Source: a virus. From it: 64,000 nucleotides of DNA. Made by a program: the position numbers and the translations under genes. The notes beneath the pieces are model-generated. The model did no database searches. It saw only the letters and a program-made list of their open reading frames with translations, and was not told the origin of the DNA. The stretch is taken from IMG/VR virus record IMGVR_UViG_3300021959_008125, positions 21,866-85,865 of that record. One strand, given 5' to 3'. Position 1 is the first letter of the stretch; every line of letters starts with the position of its first letter. Shown piece by piece: positions 17,793-27,183 of this stretch.

Positions 17793-18530
17793 ATGGCAAC
17801 AGAAAACAAATTTCCAACAGAGATTGTAGAATTACCTTCAAAAGGACTTCTTTATCCTAAAGAATCTCCTTTATCTTCTGGTACAGTTGAGATGAAGTAT
17901 ATGACTGCAAAGGAAGAAGATATTCTTACTAATCAAAATTACATTCAAAACGGTACTGTTATTGATAAACTTTTACAGGAACTTATTGTAGATAAAAAAG
18001 TTAATTATGGAGACTTATTAACTGGAGATAAAAATGCATTATTGGTAGCTGCTAGAATCCTTGGGTACGGTAAAGATTATCAATTTAATTATGCCGGGGA
18101 TACCGTTACAGTTGATCTTGCTGAGCTTGATAATAAGACGTTAAATGAAGAACTTTTTAAAGAAGGTAAAAACCAATTTAGCTTTAAATGTCCTACAACA
18201 GGAACTCTTCTTACATTCAAACTTTTATGTCACTCTGACGATGTTAAAATAGATAACGAAGTAAAAGGACTTAAAAAGATTAATAAAAATGCTTCTCCTG
18301 AATTATCCACAAGACTTAAACATATGATCACCTCAGTTGACGGTAATGAAGAGTCTAAAGAAATAAGAGATTTCGTAGATAATAGATTTTTAGCTAGAGA
18401 TTCTAGAGAACTTAGAAAGTATATAGCAGAAATTCAACCAGATGTAGATCTTAAATTTTACCCGGACAATGGGCCGGAGGAAGGAGTGGAGGTCCCTATC
18501 GGGATCAACTTTTTTTGGCCTGACGCCTGA
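17793..18530 (+). CDS. Tail assembly chaperone / gp26-like baseplate hub assembly protein
   Basis: A 245-residue protein located just before the tape measure gene. The start IVELPSKGLLYPKESPLSSGTVEMKYMTAKEEDIL is typical of T4-like gp26-family baseplate hub assembly proteins. Its position equals that of the G-type tail chaperones of other tailed phages. Close to the 3' end, a run of seven Ts (18510-18516) offers a shift into the +1 frame, where a second reading frame continues to 18777. Unshifted translation stops at 18528-18530. Confidence 0.75.
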   Translation: MATENKFPTEIVELPSKGLLYPKESPLSSGTVEMKYMTAKEEDILTNQNYIQNGTVIDKLLQELIVDKKVNYGDLLTGDKNALLVAARILGYGKDYQFNYAGDTVTVDLAELDNKTLNEELFKEGKNQFSFKCPTTGTLLTFKLLCHSDDVKIDNEVKGLKKINKNASPELSTRLKHMITSVDGNEESKEIRDFVDNRFLARDSRELRKYIAEIQPDVDLKFYPDNGPEEGVEVPIGINFFWPDA

Positions 18531-18777
18531 GTATAGATTAGACGTATTTAACGTCATACATAACATAGTATTTCACGGAAAAGGTGGCTTTGACTGGCAT
18601 ACAGTATATAATATGCCTATATGGCTGAGAAACTTTACCTACAGGAACATACAAGAATTTTATCAAAAAGAGAAAGAAGCTTACGAAAAAGCACAAGGTA
18701 AATCTCAATTAAAAGGAAATCAACCAAAAGGTCCTGCAATTCGTACACCTTCTTATAATACAAAGGCTCGCAAATAG
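18469..18777 (+). CDS. Tail chaperone frameshift extension (T-like domain)
   Basis: This frame is one position ahead (+1, or equally -2) of the chaperone gene. The ATG at 18469 is probably not used: up to the T run the protein-like sequence is in the other frame (EEGVEVPIGINFF), and after it this frame reads FGLTPEYRLDVFNVIHNIVFHGKGG. A shift at 18510-18516 would give a fusion of about 327 residues, with 86 residues from this frame. The basic, Pro/Gln-rich tail is typical of an assembly factor. A homopolymer sequencing error is the alternative. Confidence 0.65.
   Translation: MGRRKEWRSLSGSTFFGLTPEYRLDVFNVIHNIVFHGKGGFDWHTVYNMPIWLRNFTYRNIQEFYQKEKEAYEKAQGKSQLKGNQPKGPAIRTPSYNTKARK
18510..18516 (+). 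other. Putative programmed frameshift site (seven Ts)
   Basis: In the zero frame the codons are AAC TTT TTT TGG. Skipping one T, or slipping back two, places the ribosome on GGC CTG ACG, the frame of the downstream extension, 4 codons before the zero-frame stop. The position just before the tape measure gene is where tailed phages usually keep a chaperone frameshift. Confidence 0.6.
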
Positions 18778-18788
18778 TGGGCCTTTCC
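18762..18788 (+). terminator. Weak hairpin after tail chaperone
   Basis: AAAGGC (18762-18767) can pair with GCCTTT (18781-18786) across a 13-base loop that includes the stop codon. There is no long T run, so it may be a weak terminator or an RNA-processing hairpin. Confidence 0.3.
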
Positions 18789-18797
18789 TATTTATAT
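18789..18797 (+). promoter_or_regulatory. TATTTATAT late-type motif upstream of tape measure
   Basis: TATTTATAT ends 15 bases before the GTG start of the tape measure gene, with the same core as before sheath and tube. Confidence 0.45.
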
Positions 18798-18812
18798 AAA
18801 ATATAACCACAC

Positions 18813-21065
18813 GTGGATCCAAAAATACAAGAACTTTTAAACGCACTAGACGCAGCTGGAAAAAGCACTGCATCGTTTCGTAATGAGTACGAAAGATTAA
18901 AAAAAGAAGGTCAGGAAGTTAATTCCTTGATGAATACTATGGAGTCTACTCTTAAAGGAGCTCAAGCAGAAGCTAGAGGACTAGGAGATGGTTTTAGAGA
19001 TGTTAGGGATATACTACGAGAATCTTTAGCAGAGTTAAAGGAGACTGAAACTGCAATAAAACAAGGTACTAAAGCTTACCGTAACTTAACCAGTGTTGTC
19101 ACATCTTTAGCACAAGAAGAAGAAGGAATATATACCTATTCGGTAAAGCAACTTGAAACATACGATAAAAGAGCTAAATCTGCATTATCTGAACAAAAAC
19201 TTGCAGCCGAAAGATTAGCGAGAGAAAAAATAGGGTTAAACTTTTCTGGTGAATTAAATGAGCAAACGATAGATAGGTTAAAATTCTTAGGTAAGATAAA
19301 CGATGAAGAAGAGGCTTTATTAAGAGCAGCAGCAAATGGTTTTGATATAGAAGAAGAATCAGTAAGATTAATCGAAAAACGTTTAAAAAGAGAAAAAGCA
19401 CTCGTAAAAACTTTCGGACTAGCAGGAGCAGCATTAGAAGGAGCTACTAAAATAGCTAATAAGTTCGGAATGAGCCATATCTCAGAAGAACTCAACGATA
19501 TAAACTCTCAGCTTAAAGATGAAATGCGTGCTGAAATAAAAGCAAACGGAGATGAATCTTTAGGATTTGGTAGAAAGTTTGCCTATGCAGGTAGAGCCAT
19601 AGGAAAAACTGCTGTTGCTATAGGAAAAGGAATGATGGATCCTTTGTTTATAATTGGAAAGATATTTAATTCTTTTCTTAATATAAATAAAGAAGCAGTA
19701 AACCTTAGCAGATTAGTAGGCCGTTCAAATGTAAGTTTTAATAATTTAAACAGTAGCCTCGCTACAACTGTGGAACTCTTACAAGAAGCTGCAGAATTTA
19801 CAAGACAGACAGGATTAGCAGCAACTTCTATATTTTCAAATGATCAGCTGGCTAATATTGCTGAATCTAAAAAACTACTAGGATTGTCTGCCGAACAGGC
19901 CGGCAACTTAGCCTTATTCTCAAACCAGACAGGAGATAGTATTACTCAATTCGAAGATGGATTAGTAGACGGTATAAAAGCAGCTAATAAATTAGGTAAA
20001 TCAGCTGTTGCACCCGGTGTTGCTTTACAGGATGCTTTATCAGCTGCCAAAGGCATTGCTTTATCTCTAGGTAATAATCCTAAATTATTAGGTCAAGCAG
20101 CAACAGCAGCACGTGCATTAGGTTTAGAACTATCTAGAGTTGATGATATTGCTGAAGGGTTGTTAGACTTTGAATCTTCTATACAGAATGAATTAGAGGC
20201 ACAGCTTTTAACCGGAGGCCGTATAAATTTAGCAAAAGCTAGAGAATTAGCATTAAATAACGATTTAGCCGGCCTATCAGCAGAATTAGCTAAAAACGGA
20301 GCATCAGCAGCTGAATTTGCTAATATGAATCGTATTGCGCAGACTTCATTAGCTAAGGCTTTAGGTATGTCTAGAGATGAATTAGCTAACATGCTTATTC
20401 TACAAGATACCCAAGGTAACTTAACAGATGAACAAAGACAAAAGATACTAGGAGTAACTAAAGAACAACTAAAATCCTTAGATATACAGCAAAGCATAAA
20501 TGACTCTATTACTAAAATGTCAGAAGCTTTAGCTGGCCCTTTAGCATCTTTAGCACAGTTAATAAGCCATGCAACGATATTAAAAGGCATTATAGGTGGT
20601 ATTGCTACTATTATAGGAATTAATATGGTTACTGGATTAATACAAAATTTGAAGTATTTAGGCAGAGTACTAAAACTTTCTAAAGGAATAGCAATTGCTG
20701 AAGCAGCTATAGCATCTGTAAGAGCTTTATCAAATCCTTTTCTAGCTATTGCTGGAATAGCAGCTGCAGCCGCAGTAGCAGGTGCTGCAGGGTACTATAT
20801 CGGTAAAGCAAAACAAACAGGAGACTTACAAATTAATCCTAATGGCGGACCAGTAGTAATGTCCCCAAGAGAAGGAGGCTTATATCAAGGAACTAAAAAT
20901 GACGCCTTAATGATGGCACCTCCAGGTGCTATGGGTGGATCAAATGCCGAGTTAATAGCAGAAATTAGAGCATTAAGAACTGTGGTAGAAAAAGGAGGAG
21001 ACGTAGTAATGGACGGTTCTAAAGTAGGGCAAGTTATTACAATGAATTCATATAAATTATCATAA
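18813..21065 (+). CDS. Tail tape measure protein
   Basis: A 750-residue protein with a GTG start. The first third is helical and charged, like a coiled coil. The middle has many Ala/Gly/Leu helices. Toward the C-terminus there are hydrophobic stretches (ILKGIIGGIATIIGINMV and a long Ala-rich segment before GYYIGKAK) that could insert into a membrane. Length, helical content, hydrophobic patches and position after the chaperones fit a tape measure that sets tail length and aids DNA entry. Confidence 0.8.
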   Translation: MDPKIQELLNALDAAGKSTASFRNEYERLKKEGQEVNSLMNTMESTLKGAQAEARGLGDGFRDVRDILRESLAELKETETAIKQGTKAYRNLTSVVTSLAQEEEGIYTYSVKQLETYDKRAKSALSEQKLAAERLAREKIGLNFSGELNEQTIDRLKFLGKINDEEEALLRAAANGFDIEEESVRLIEKRLKREKALVKTFGLAGAALEGATKIANKFGMSHISEELNDINSQLKDEMRAEIKANGDESLGFGRKFAYAGRAIGKTAVAIGKGMMDPLFIIGKIFNSFLNINKEAVNLSRLVGRSNVSFNNLNSSLATTVELLQEAAEFTRQTGLAATSIFSNDQLANIAESKKLLGLSAEQAGNLALFSNQTGDSITQFEDGLVDGIKAANKLGKSAVAPGVALQDALSAAKGIALSLGNNPKLLGQAATAARALGLELSRVDDIAEGLLDFESSIQNELEAQLLTGGRINLAKARELALNNDLAGLSAELAKNGASAAEFANMNRIAQTSLAKALGMSRDELANMLILQDTQGNLTDEQRQKILGVTKEQLKSLDIQQSINDSITKMSEALAGPLASLAQLISHATILKGIIGGIATIIGINMVTGLIQNLKYLGRVLKLSKGIAIAEAAIASVRALSNPFLAIAGIAAAAAVAGAAGYYIGKAKQTGDLQINPNGGPVVMSPREGGLYQGTKNDALMMAPPGAMGGSNAELIAEIRALRTVVEKGGDVVMDGSKVGQVITMNSYKLS

Positions 21066-21066
21066 C

Positions 21067-21077
21067 TATTTATAAAT
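21067..21077 (+). promoter_or_regulatory. TATTTATAAAT late-type motif after tape measure
   Basis: The motif sits directly after the tape measure stop and ends 7 bases before the next ATG. That spacing is short for a promoter of the 65-residue gene alone, so it may mainly serve the genes downstream. Confidence 0.4.
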
Positions 21078-21084
21078 AAACAAT

Positions 21085-21282
21085 ATGGGAATTTTAAAAA
21101 ACCAATTACAAGGAAGTAACTTAGGATTTAAAGGAAACACTCCTGCAAAAAGAGAAGGAGCATTACCTACCTCAAACCTACACGCAATCAGTAAAGGACA
21201 GGTATCTTCACCTTCTTTCAACTCAAAGCACGACCTGGACGGACTTACCCCAGACAAATACTCTGATAACAAACCTCAATAA
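21085..21282 (+). CDS. Small virion-associated protein
   Basis: A 65-residue protein rich in Ser, Asn, Pro and Gly that ends with HDLDGLTPDKYSDNKP. It lies between tape measure and baseplate genes with 3 bases to the next gene. I do not recognise a catalytic family. Small proteins of this style near the baseplate are usually structural; that is inference from position. Confidence 0.55.
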   Translation: MGILKNQLQGSNLGFKGNTPAKREGALPTSNLHAISKGQVSSPSFNSKHDLDGLTPDKYSDNKPQ

Positions 21283-21285
21283 TAG

Positions 21286-22794
21286 ATGGGCATAATCCAG
21301 AACTTTAAGGAAGGTAAGATGGATGGACTGCGTTCACTTAAAAACAGTGAATTCGGTACAAAGGATCTATATATAAGTAAAGATCTTCCTCCGTCTAATC
21401 CGTTAAACTCATCTGGATTTTCTTACAATGGAATAAACTCTAGAACTAACGATTTAGGGAGAATTGCAAAACTTATTGCAGATAAACCCGGCTTTAAGTA
21501 TATTAGTAATATTAATCTACTTAACCAGGTAGATACATCTGCTAAGATTCAGAGATCTGGCAATCAAAAAGGACAATTTGATTTAAAGACTTTTGGTAAC
21601 AAAGTTAAGGAAGGAATTATTTCTGGGCTAGTTAATACTGCTTTACAGGTCGGCACAGTTTTAGCTCAAGTTCCTGTAAATGGAACAGGGCTACATTTTA
21701 TAAACGGACTTTCTCCGTCAGGATATCTCCAGACAGGAGCACCTAGAACTTCCGGTTTAGGTCAGTTTTTAGAATCACAGGGTATAGGCGGAGGAGTCAA
21801 CGGAGCAAAAAGTGTACTGAATGGAATGCCTGTTCCTACCGACGTTGAACAAAGACTTGAAAGTATACTAGCTGATCAAGGTTCTTCAACTAACAATATT
21901 AGTGATAGAACTATTAAACCTAAAATTGAAAACAAATACCTTGTAGATGATTTTTCTAAAGGAGCTACTACAACTACCTATAATGTTTCTGGAGTTAGTA
22001 TCGAAAACAAATTCAAAAAAACTCAATCAGGAAATAACCATACTTCAGCCGACTATATAAACGGTCTAGCAGAACAAACTAATTCTATTTTAGGAGATGA
22101 CGACGACATTATACCTTTTGAATTTCATAGATTAGGTATAGAAAAAGAAGATAATGGAATTTTTCTATACTTTAGAGCGTTTTTAGATAGTTTTAACGAT
22201 AACTACTTAGGTGAATGGTCTGGCACACGTTATATAGGTAGAGCAGAGCAGTTCTATACATATCAAGGATTTAACAGAGAGATTCAATTTAGTTTTAAAA
22301 TTGCAGCTTTTAGTAAAGTCGAGATTAATCCTCTTTATAGAAAGTTAAATTTATTAGCCGGAACAACAGCACCATCTTATAATGCCAATAAAGATTTTAT
22401 GAGAGGAACATTAACTTCGATTACAATTGGAGATTATTTAGTAGCTCAAAAAGGATTTATAAGTAACATAGCATTAAGTTGGGAAAAAGGGTATCCATGG
22501 GAAATCACAACCGGAGACACAGAAGAAAAAGGAAACGTAAAACCTGAATCAAGATTAAGAGTTCCTCATATACTAAATGTTGATGTATCATTTACACCTA
22601 TACATGAATTTAATGTTAAAACAGATTTAGAATTAAGTACTAACGATAAGTATATTGGGGGGTCTAATACTTTAAAAAATATACCTATAGAACAGATAAG
22701 AAGACCGAGAACAGAACCTACTGAGGAACAGACTCAAAATTTTGATCAATTTTCCGGAGAACAAGGATTTGGAACTTTAGGTAGCGGATTTTAA
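21286..22794 (+). CDS. Baseplate / tail-tube initiator protein candidate
   Basis: A 502-residue protein. The N-terminal half is low-complexity and Gly/Ser-rich. The C-terminal half is beta-rich and contains IPFEFHRLGI, YLGEWSGTRYIGRAEQFYTYQGFNREI and a tube-like FSFKIAAFSKVE. The tube-like segment, and the place between tape measure and the LysM-type baseplate gene, suggest a T4 gp54/gp48-type protein on which the tail tube starts. Assignment is by context and motif style only. Confidence 0.6.
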   Translation: MGIIQNFKEGKMDGLRSLKNSEFGTKDLYISKDLPPSNPLNSSGFSYNGINSRTNDLGRIAKLIADKPGFKYISNINLLNQVDTSAKIQRSGNQKGQFDLKTFGNKVKEGIISGLVNTALQVGTVLAQVPVNGTGLHFINGLSPSGYLQTGAPRTSGLGQFLESQGIGGGVNGAKSVLNGMPVPTDVEQRLESILADQGSSTNNISDRTIKPKIENKYLVDDFSKGATTTTYNVSGVSIENKFKKTQSGNNHTSADYINGLAEQTNSILGDDDDIIPFEFHRLGIEKEDNGIFLYFRAFLDSFNDNYLGEWSGTRYIGRAEQFYTYQGFNREIQFSFKIAAFSKVEINPLYRKLNLLAGTTAPSYNANKDFMRGTLTSITIGDYLVAQKGFISNIALSWEKGYPWEITTGDTEEKGNVKPESRLRVPHILNVDVSFTPIHEFNVKTDLELSTNDKYIGGSNTLKNIPIEQIRRPRTEPTEEQTQNFDQFSGEQGFGTLGSGF

Positions 22795-22796
22795 AA

Positions 22797-23108
22797 ATGG
22801 CAGATAGATACAAAACTATACAGCAATTTAAAGATGATTTAGGTAGAAGATACTACACTAACCCTATCTACCCTGATGTACCTGTTACTGAAAATGATAC
22901 TTACGTTATAACAACAGCAGGAGATAGGTACGATTTACTAGCACAGCAATTTTATGGTGATAGTACATTATGGTGGGTAATTGCATCAGCTAATGTAGAC
23001 GTATCTAAAACTGACGGAATGGCAACAACTCCCGGTATTCAATTAAGAATACCTGCTAACGCTCAACAGGTAGTGTTTAACTATCAAGAGGTAAATGAAA
23101 AAAGGTAA
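22797..23108 (+). CDS. LysM-like baseplate wedge protein (gp53-type)
   Basis: A 103-residue protein. The core DTYVITTAGDRYDLLAQQFYGDSTLWWVIASAN followed by GIQLRIP is a LysM-like fold as found in baseplate wedge proteins (T4 gp53 and equivalents in many contractile machines). It starts 2 bases after the previous stop and overlaps the hub gene by 1 base. Confidence 0.8.
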   Translation: MADRYKTIQQFKDDLGRRYYTNPIYPDVPVTENDTYVITTAGDRYDLLAQQFYGDSTLWWVIASANVDVSKTDGMATTPGIQLRIPANAQQVVFNYQEVNEKR

Positions 23109-25279
23109 TGGCAGAGACATTCGGTTCCGGTATAAGTACAAAGATTACTGATCAATTAAAAGCTAGAACTAAGCTTTTTTCTGATAGAAAAGATCCTAAG
23201 CAATTACAGGTTATAAATTCTAACAGTGCTTGGATTAAAGTACGTTCAAGTGTCAATATAGCAGGTGATAATTCTAAAGCAAAACAATTTATTCTTTCCA
23301 ATAGCGGAAATAAAGAAGGAATAGGAGACACCAATACTTCTTTATACAAAGCTGATAATAGGTTAGGATTTAGACCAGCTCCTGGAATAACAGGTTTCAA
23401 AGTAACATCAAAAAATACCTACGGTACACTACAGGAAGCTACTGTAAATTTTAATGTTTGGACACTAAAGGATTTAGAGGACGCCGAAAAGCTATTCTTT
23501 AGACCTGGGTATAGTGTTTTAGTAGAATGGGGCCACAGTGCATACATTACTAGTGACGGTACTTCTAATATAAAATTTACTAATAGGGAAGCAGTACTTG
23601 ATGATAATAAGTGGTTTCAAAGCAGTACGTATGGGGCAATAGAAAAACTAATAGCTAAAAAACGAGATAACTACTACGGTAATTATGAAGGTTTTTTAGG
23701 GTTAATAGTAAATTTTTCTTGGTCTTATAGATCAGATGGAGGTTATGATTGCTCAATAAAAGTAGTCTCAAAAAATGTTGTATTAGAATCTATTGCTATA
23801 GGAAAAGGAACTGATTTAGTAAAGTCTGAAGAAAATGCTAATAAAAAAGTTGGTCAATTAGATTCTAAAATCCGAAAAAGTCCATTTCATGTTTATTACT
23901 TAGGATTAGAGGGATTTTATAGAATAGAAAATGAAGGTAAAACTGGAGTTCAGGCACTAGGAGGCGGAATCTTAGTAGATTCAGGAGAAGGAGAAAAAAT
24001 TGTAACAGATGCTCTTTACTACAATTTAAAGGCAGCCTTAGGGCAGAAATATAAAGATTCTGTAAAGTTTTACATTAATACTACAGACTTCACTGTCTTT
24101 AGATTAAAAATATCTAAAAGTAATGAATCACACCTTGATTATTCAAAAAATAACGTTATACACTATGTTCCTTTGAGTTCTGTATTAGAGATATATAATA
24201 ATCATATTTGTATTAAAGATAAAAATAACAAAGAAGTACTTATTCCTTTTGACTTAGAATCTGAAGAAAAATTTTTTACTTTTGGCGGACATTATAGTGC
24301 ACTTCCTCATGAAGTTTTAATGCGAACAATTCCGTCGGTTCCTAAAAATAGTATACTCCCCCCACCGTTTGACTATGAGGGTTTTCGTGTATTTAACTTT
24401 CAACCTAATAATACTTTTGATACTAATCCCTTATTAATAAATAATATTTATGTTTCTACAAGAGTTATTTTAGAAGAAGTAGATAAAGTAATTGAAAGTA
24501 ATTCAGAGGGAGTAGGAGTTTTAGAAGCTATTGAAGGTATATTATCAAGAATTGAAAGAGCATACGGTGGAGTAAACGAGTTTGACATAGTAAATGCCGA
24601 TGATAATTCTTCTATGAAAATAGTAGATAGAAAAAACCTAGACCCAACAAAAGCTAAATCTCTTTCAACAAGATTAGATGTAACCGGGCTTGGCTCGACA
24701 GTAGTAGATTTATCGGTCAGCAGCGGAATTACCTCAGACATAGCTTCTCAAATAGCTGTAGCAGCGCAAGCTCCTAGTAATTCTACAGATGACAATGTAG
24801 CTAATTTACTTAGATGGAATAAAAACTTGACTGACAGACATTTAGAGAAAAAAAATACTACAGACGATAGTCTATCAGATCCAGAACCAGAAGCTAGCGA
24901 AGCATTTAAACTGAATCAACTCTGGAAAGCAGTTAATGAAAAGAACAAAGATTCAAGTTCAAACTCATGGACGTTTGAGGAATGGGAAAATTTATACCAA
25001 CAAACTTCTTCACATATTCAAGAACTAGCACAGTTACCTTATATAGTAGGAGATGAATTTGAAGAAGCTGTACCTGGAGTAGTTCCTGTAGAACTTTCAC
25101 TTAAAATGTTAGGTCTAGGAGGATTTAAAGTAGGAACTACTTTTAAATTACAGAAAGGTATTTTACCGGCTAAATATGATGAATTTGGATATATTATTAC
25201 AGGTGTCGAGCATGAAATAGCATCTGATAACAAATGGTATACTAATATTAACACACAATTTTTCGTTCTTAAAAAATAA
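23108..25279 (+). CDS. Baseplate hub protein (gp27-like)
   Basis: A 723-residue protein that follows the LysM-type gene. It has a beta-rich first half including KDLEDAEKLFFRPGYSVLVEWGH and FLGLIVNFSWSYRSDGGYDCSIKVVS, and ends with ILPAKYDEFGYIITGVEHEIASDNKWYTNI, a closing pattern I associate with hub proteins of the gp27/late-control D fold. A Ser/Asp-rich linker separates the two halves. It would form the trimeric hub at the tail tip. Confidence 0.7.
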   Translation: MAETFGSGISTKITDQLKARTKLFSDRKDPKQLQVINSNSAWIKVRSSVNIAGDNSKAKQFILSNSGNKEGIGDTNTSLYKADNRLGFRPAPGITGFKVTSKNTYGTLQEATVNFNVWTLKDLEDAEKLFFRPGYSVLVEWGHSAYITSDGTSNIKFTNREAVLDDNKWFQSSTYGAIEKLIAKKRDNYYGNYEGFLGLIVNFSWSYRSDGGYDCSIKVVSKNVVLESIAIGKGTDLVKSEENANKKVGQLDSKIRKSPFHVYYLGLEGFYRIENEGKTGVQALGGGILVDSGEGEKIVTDALYYNLKAALGQKYKDSVKFYINTTDFTVFRLKISKSNESHLDYSKNNVIHYVPLSSVLEIYNNHICIKDKNNKEVLIPFDLESEEKFFTFGGHYSALPHEVLMRTIPSVPKNSILPPPFDYEGFRVFNFQPNNTFDTNPLLINNIYVSTRVILEEVDKVIESNSEGVGVLEAIEGILSRIERAYGGVNEFDIVNADDNSSMKIVDRKNLDPTKAKSLSTRLDVTGLGSTVVDLSVSSGITSDIASQIAVAAQAPSNSTDDNVANLLRWNKNLTDRHLEKKNTTDDSLSDPEPEASEAFKLNQLWKAVNEKNKDSSSNSWTFEEWENLYQQTSSHIQELAQLPYIVGDEFEEAVPGVVPVELSLKMLGLGGFKVGTTFKLQKGILPAKYDEFGYIITGVEHEIASDNKWYTNINTQFFVLKK

Positions 25280-25803
25280 TGTACTTACCTAAATCTAAAT
25301 ATAGAATATTAAATAAAGTTGACGGAAAGTTAATTGATCCTGAAACTAAAGAAGAGTATACCGGTACCTTTATTAAGGATTATAAAGAAAGGTACTACAA
25401 AGGTTCAATACCAAAACGTACCCCAGAGCCGTTAGAATTTATCCCTAACAATGCTCCTATAAGCATTTCAGAGTTTGTGTTCAAAAACGACTATGTGGAA
25501 CCGACTGAAAAAGATTATAAAAGAAAATTCTACTTAAGGTACTTTATTCAAGATACAAGAGATAGAAAAATAGTAGAAGTAAAAGTAGATTCTTTTACTC
25601 AAGCAATAAGAAATCCGGTATTGTATAGAAAACCTTTAAGGATAGAGTGGGAACTAAGTCAACCACTAGAAGATACTGTTTTCAAAGGATTCAAATACGA
25701 AGGATCTCGTACAAAAAATATTAAAACTACCGAAAGAGCTGAAGAAATCCTACCGGGAATCACTGAACAGCATCTTTCTGACCCTGCACAGTTTGTAAAA
25801 TAA
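25279..25803 (+). CDS. Hypothetical protein following baseplate hub
   Basis: A 174-residue protein that shares its first base with the last base of the hub gene. It is basic, beta-rich and rich in Tyr and Pro; I do not recognise a family. Translational coupling to the hub suggests a baseplate component. A promoter-like motif of the replication class follows it. Confidence 0.55.
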   Translation: MYLPKSKYRILNKVDGKLIDPETKEEYTGTFIKDYKERYYKGSIPKRTPEPLEFIPNNAPISISEFVFKNDYVEPTEKDYKRKFYLRYFIQDTRDRKIVEVKVDSFTQAIRNPVLYRKPLRIEWELSQPLEDTVFKGFKYEGSRTKNIKTTERAEEILPGITEQHLSDPAQFVK

Positions 25804-25810
25804 ACTTTTT

Positions 25811-25821
25811 ATCTTATATTA
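25811..25821 (+). promoter_or_regulatory. CTTATATTA-class promoter before polymerase-like gene
   Basis: ATCTTATATTA preceded by a T run lies 17 bases before the GTG start at 25839. It marks the change from tail genes to replication genes and matches the motif found before the single-stranded DNA-binding and helicase genes. Confidence 0.5.
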
Positions 25822-25838
25822 CTTAAAAGGTTATATAA

Positions 25839-27164
25839 GTGTTTTATATAGTAGAGACAGAAATCCAATTAGAAAAGTTAGAAAGACTAGGACGCCTAGG
25901 AGGTTATGTAGATATTATATCTTCTAATAATAACTTCCATCCAAAGCTTACCTCTACTATTGCTATATATCTCAGACCTACAAATAGTAAGCATGGATTT
26001 ATTATTCCTATAAATCACGATGAAGGAATTAATACAGCTAAAGAACGTGTCTCTAAGATACTTAATGCCTACAAACCACTTTATACCTTAGATAAGAAAA
26101 ACCTTCTGTATCACTTTAATATACAGGATAGTATAGATTTATCTTTACTTTATGCTATGACTAATTATAGCAAATTAGAGTATTCTAGAGAAAACTCCTC
26201 TTTAAACTTTTTCTATAATAAGTTTTCTAAACATACAAACATTAATCAGCTTATTCCTATAACAAAATTGTATGAATCTTGTGAAAAAGTATACGAGTCT
26301 GTAAAAGAATTCTTAAATTTAACTATACCTGATAAGTTTGACTTTTATAATAAGACTGCAACTAATGTATTTTTTCTTTTAGAGCAGTCAGGATTAGGAA
26401 TACACTATGAGGCTTTCAATAAAATGTTTAATCCTAGAGATCCTTTATACAATATAAAAGACAATATAACTTATTCGTCATATAATCTATACAATGCTAC
26501 ATCTAGACCTACTAATGCTTTCAATTCTGTTAATTATGCTGCTATCCCCAAGACAGAAGAGCATAGAAAATGTTTTAGGCCCCAAAACGACTTTTTTGTT
26601 GAGCTGGACTTTGACGGTTATCACCTTCGGTTACTTTGTGATCAGATTGACTTTGATATTCCTTCTGATTCTGCTCATAAATATTTAGCACAAATTTACT
26701 TTAATAAAGAAGAGATTAATGAAGAAGAATACCAAGAAGCAAAACAAACTAACTTTCACGCAATTTATGGCAAAATACCAGAGAAGTGGGCGAGCCTTGA
26801 AATCTTTTGCAGAATTAATTCGTATATCCGAGAGCTTTGGAGACAATATGAAAATGACGGAAAAGTCTTGGCTCCTATTAGTGGAAAACCATTTACAAGG
26901 GGATTACGAGACATGAATCCTCAAAAGCTGATGAACTATATCATGCAATCGCTTGAAACCTCAAGAAATATTCTTATATTAAAAGATGTACTTAGGTACT
27001 TAAAAGATAAAAAAACTAAGGTAGCTCTTTATACCTACGATGCGATTTTATTCGACTTTTCAAAAGAGGACGGTAAAGAAACATTACAAAAACTTAAGGA
27101 GATAATGGAATCCGGTGGAAAATACCCAGTAAAATTTAAACACTCCAGGGATTTACGTTTATAG
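25839..27164 (+). CDS. Diverged family A DNA polymerase-like protein (no exonuclease domain)
   Basis: A 441-residue protein with a GTG start. Family A motifs occur in order: motif A LDFDGYHLRLLC (about residues 253-264), motif B EAKQTNFHAIYGK (about 298-310, with the conserved Lys and Tyr) and motif C LYTYDAILFDF (about 397-407, where the usual VHDE is TYDA). The catalytic aspartates are kept, but motif A Glu and motif C His/Glu are replaced. No 3'-5' exonuclease motifs are present. A second, more typical polymerase begins at 62396. Confidence 0.75.
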   Translation: MFYIVETEIQLEKLERLGRLGGYVDIISSNNNFHPKLTSTIAIYLRPTNSKHGFIIPINHDEGINTAKERVSKILNAYKPLYTLDKKNLLYHFNIQDSIDLSLLYAMTNYSKLEYSRENSSLNFFYNKFSKHTNINQLIPITKLYESCEKVYESVKEFLNLTIPDKFDFYNKTATNVFFLLEQSGLGIHYEAFNKMFNPRDPLYNIKDNITYSSYNLYNATSRPTNAFNSVNYAAIPKTEEHRKCFRPQNDFFVELDFDGYHLRLLCDQIDFDIPSDSAHKYLAQIYFNKEEINEEEYQEAKQTNFHAIYGKIPEKWASLEIFCRINSYIRELWRQYENDGKVLAPISGKPFTRGLRDMNPQKLMNYIMQSLETSRNILILKDVLRYLKDKKTKVALYTYDAILFDFSKEDGKETLQKLKEIMESGGKYPVKFKHSRDLRL

Positions 27165-27183
27165 AACTAAAAAGATATTTATA

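Noticed and set aside
20093-20590. Minus-strand open frame of 165 codons inside the tape measure gene
   Set aside because: It lies fully opposite a clear structural gene, has a low-complexity Ser/Ala/Asn composition that mirrors the sense codons, and has no motif or boundary signals. All other genes are on the + strand.
24448-24741. Minus-strand open frames inside the baseplate hub and other genes (also near 19136, 35772, 50015, 50443)
   Set aside because: They are shadows of + strand genes with no recognisable protein features.
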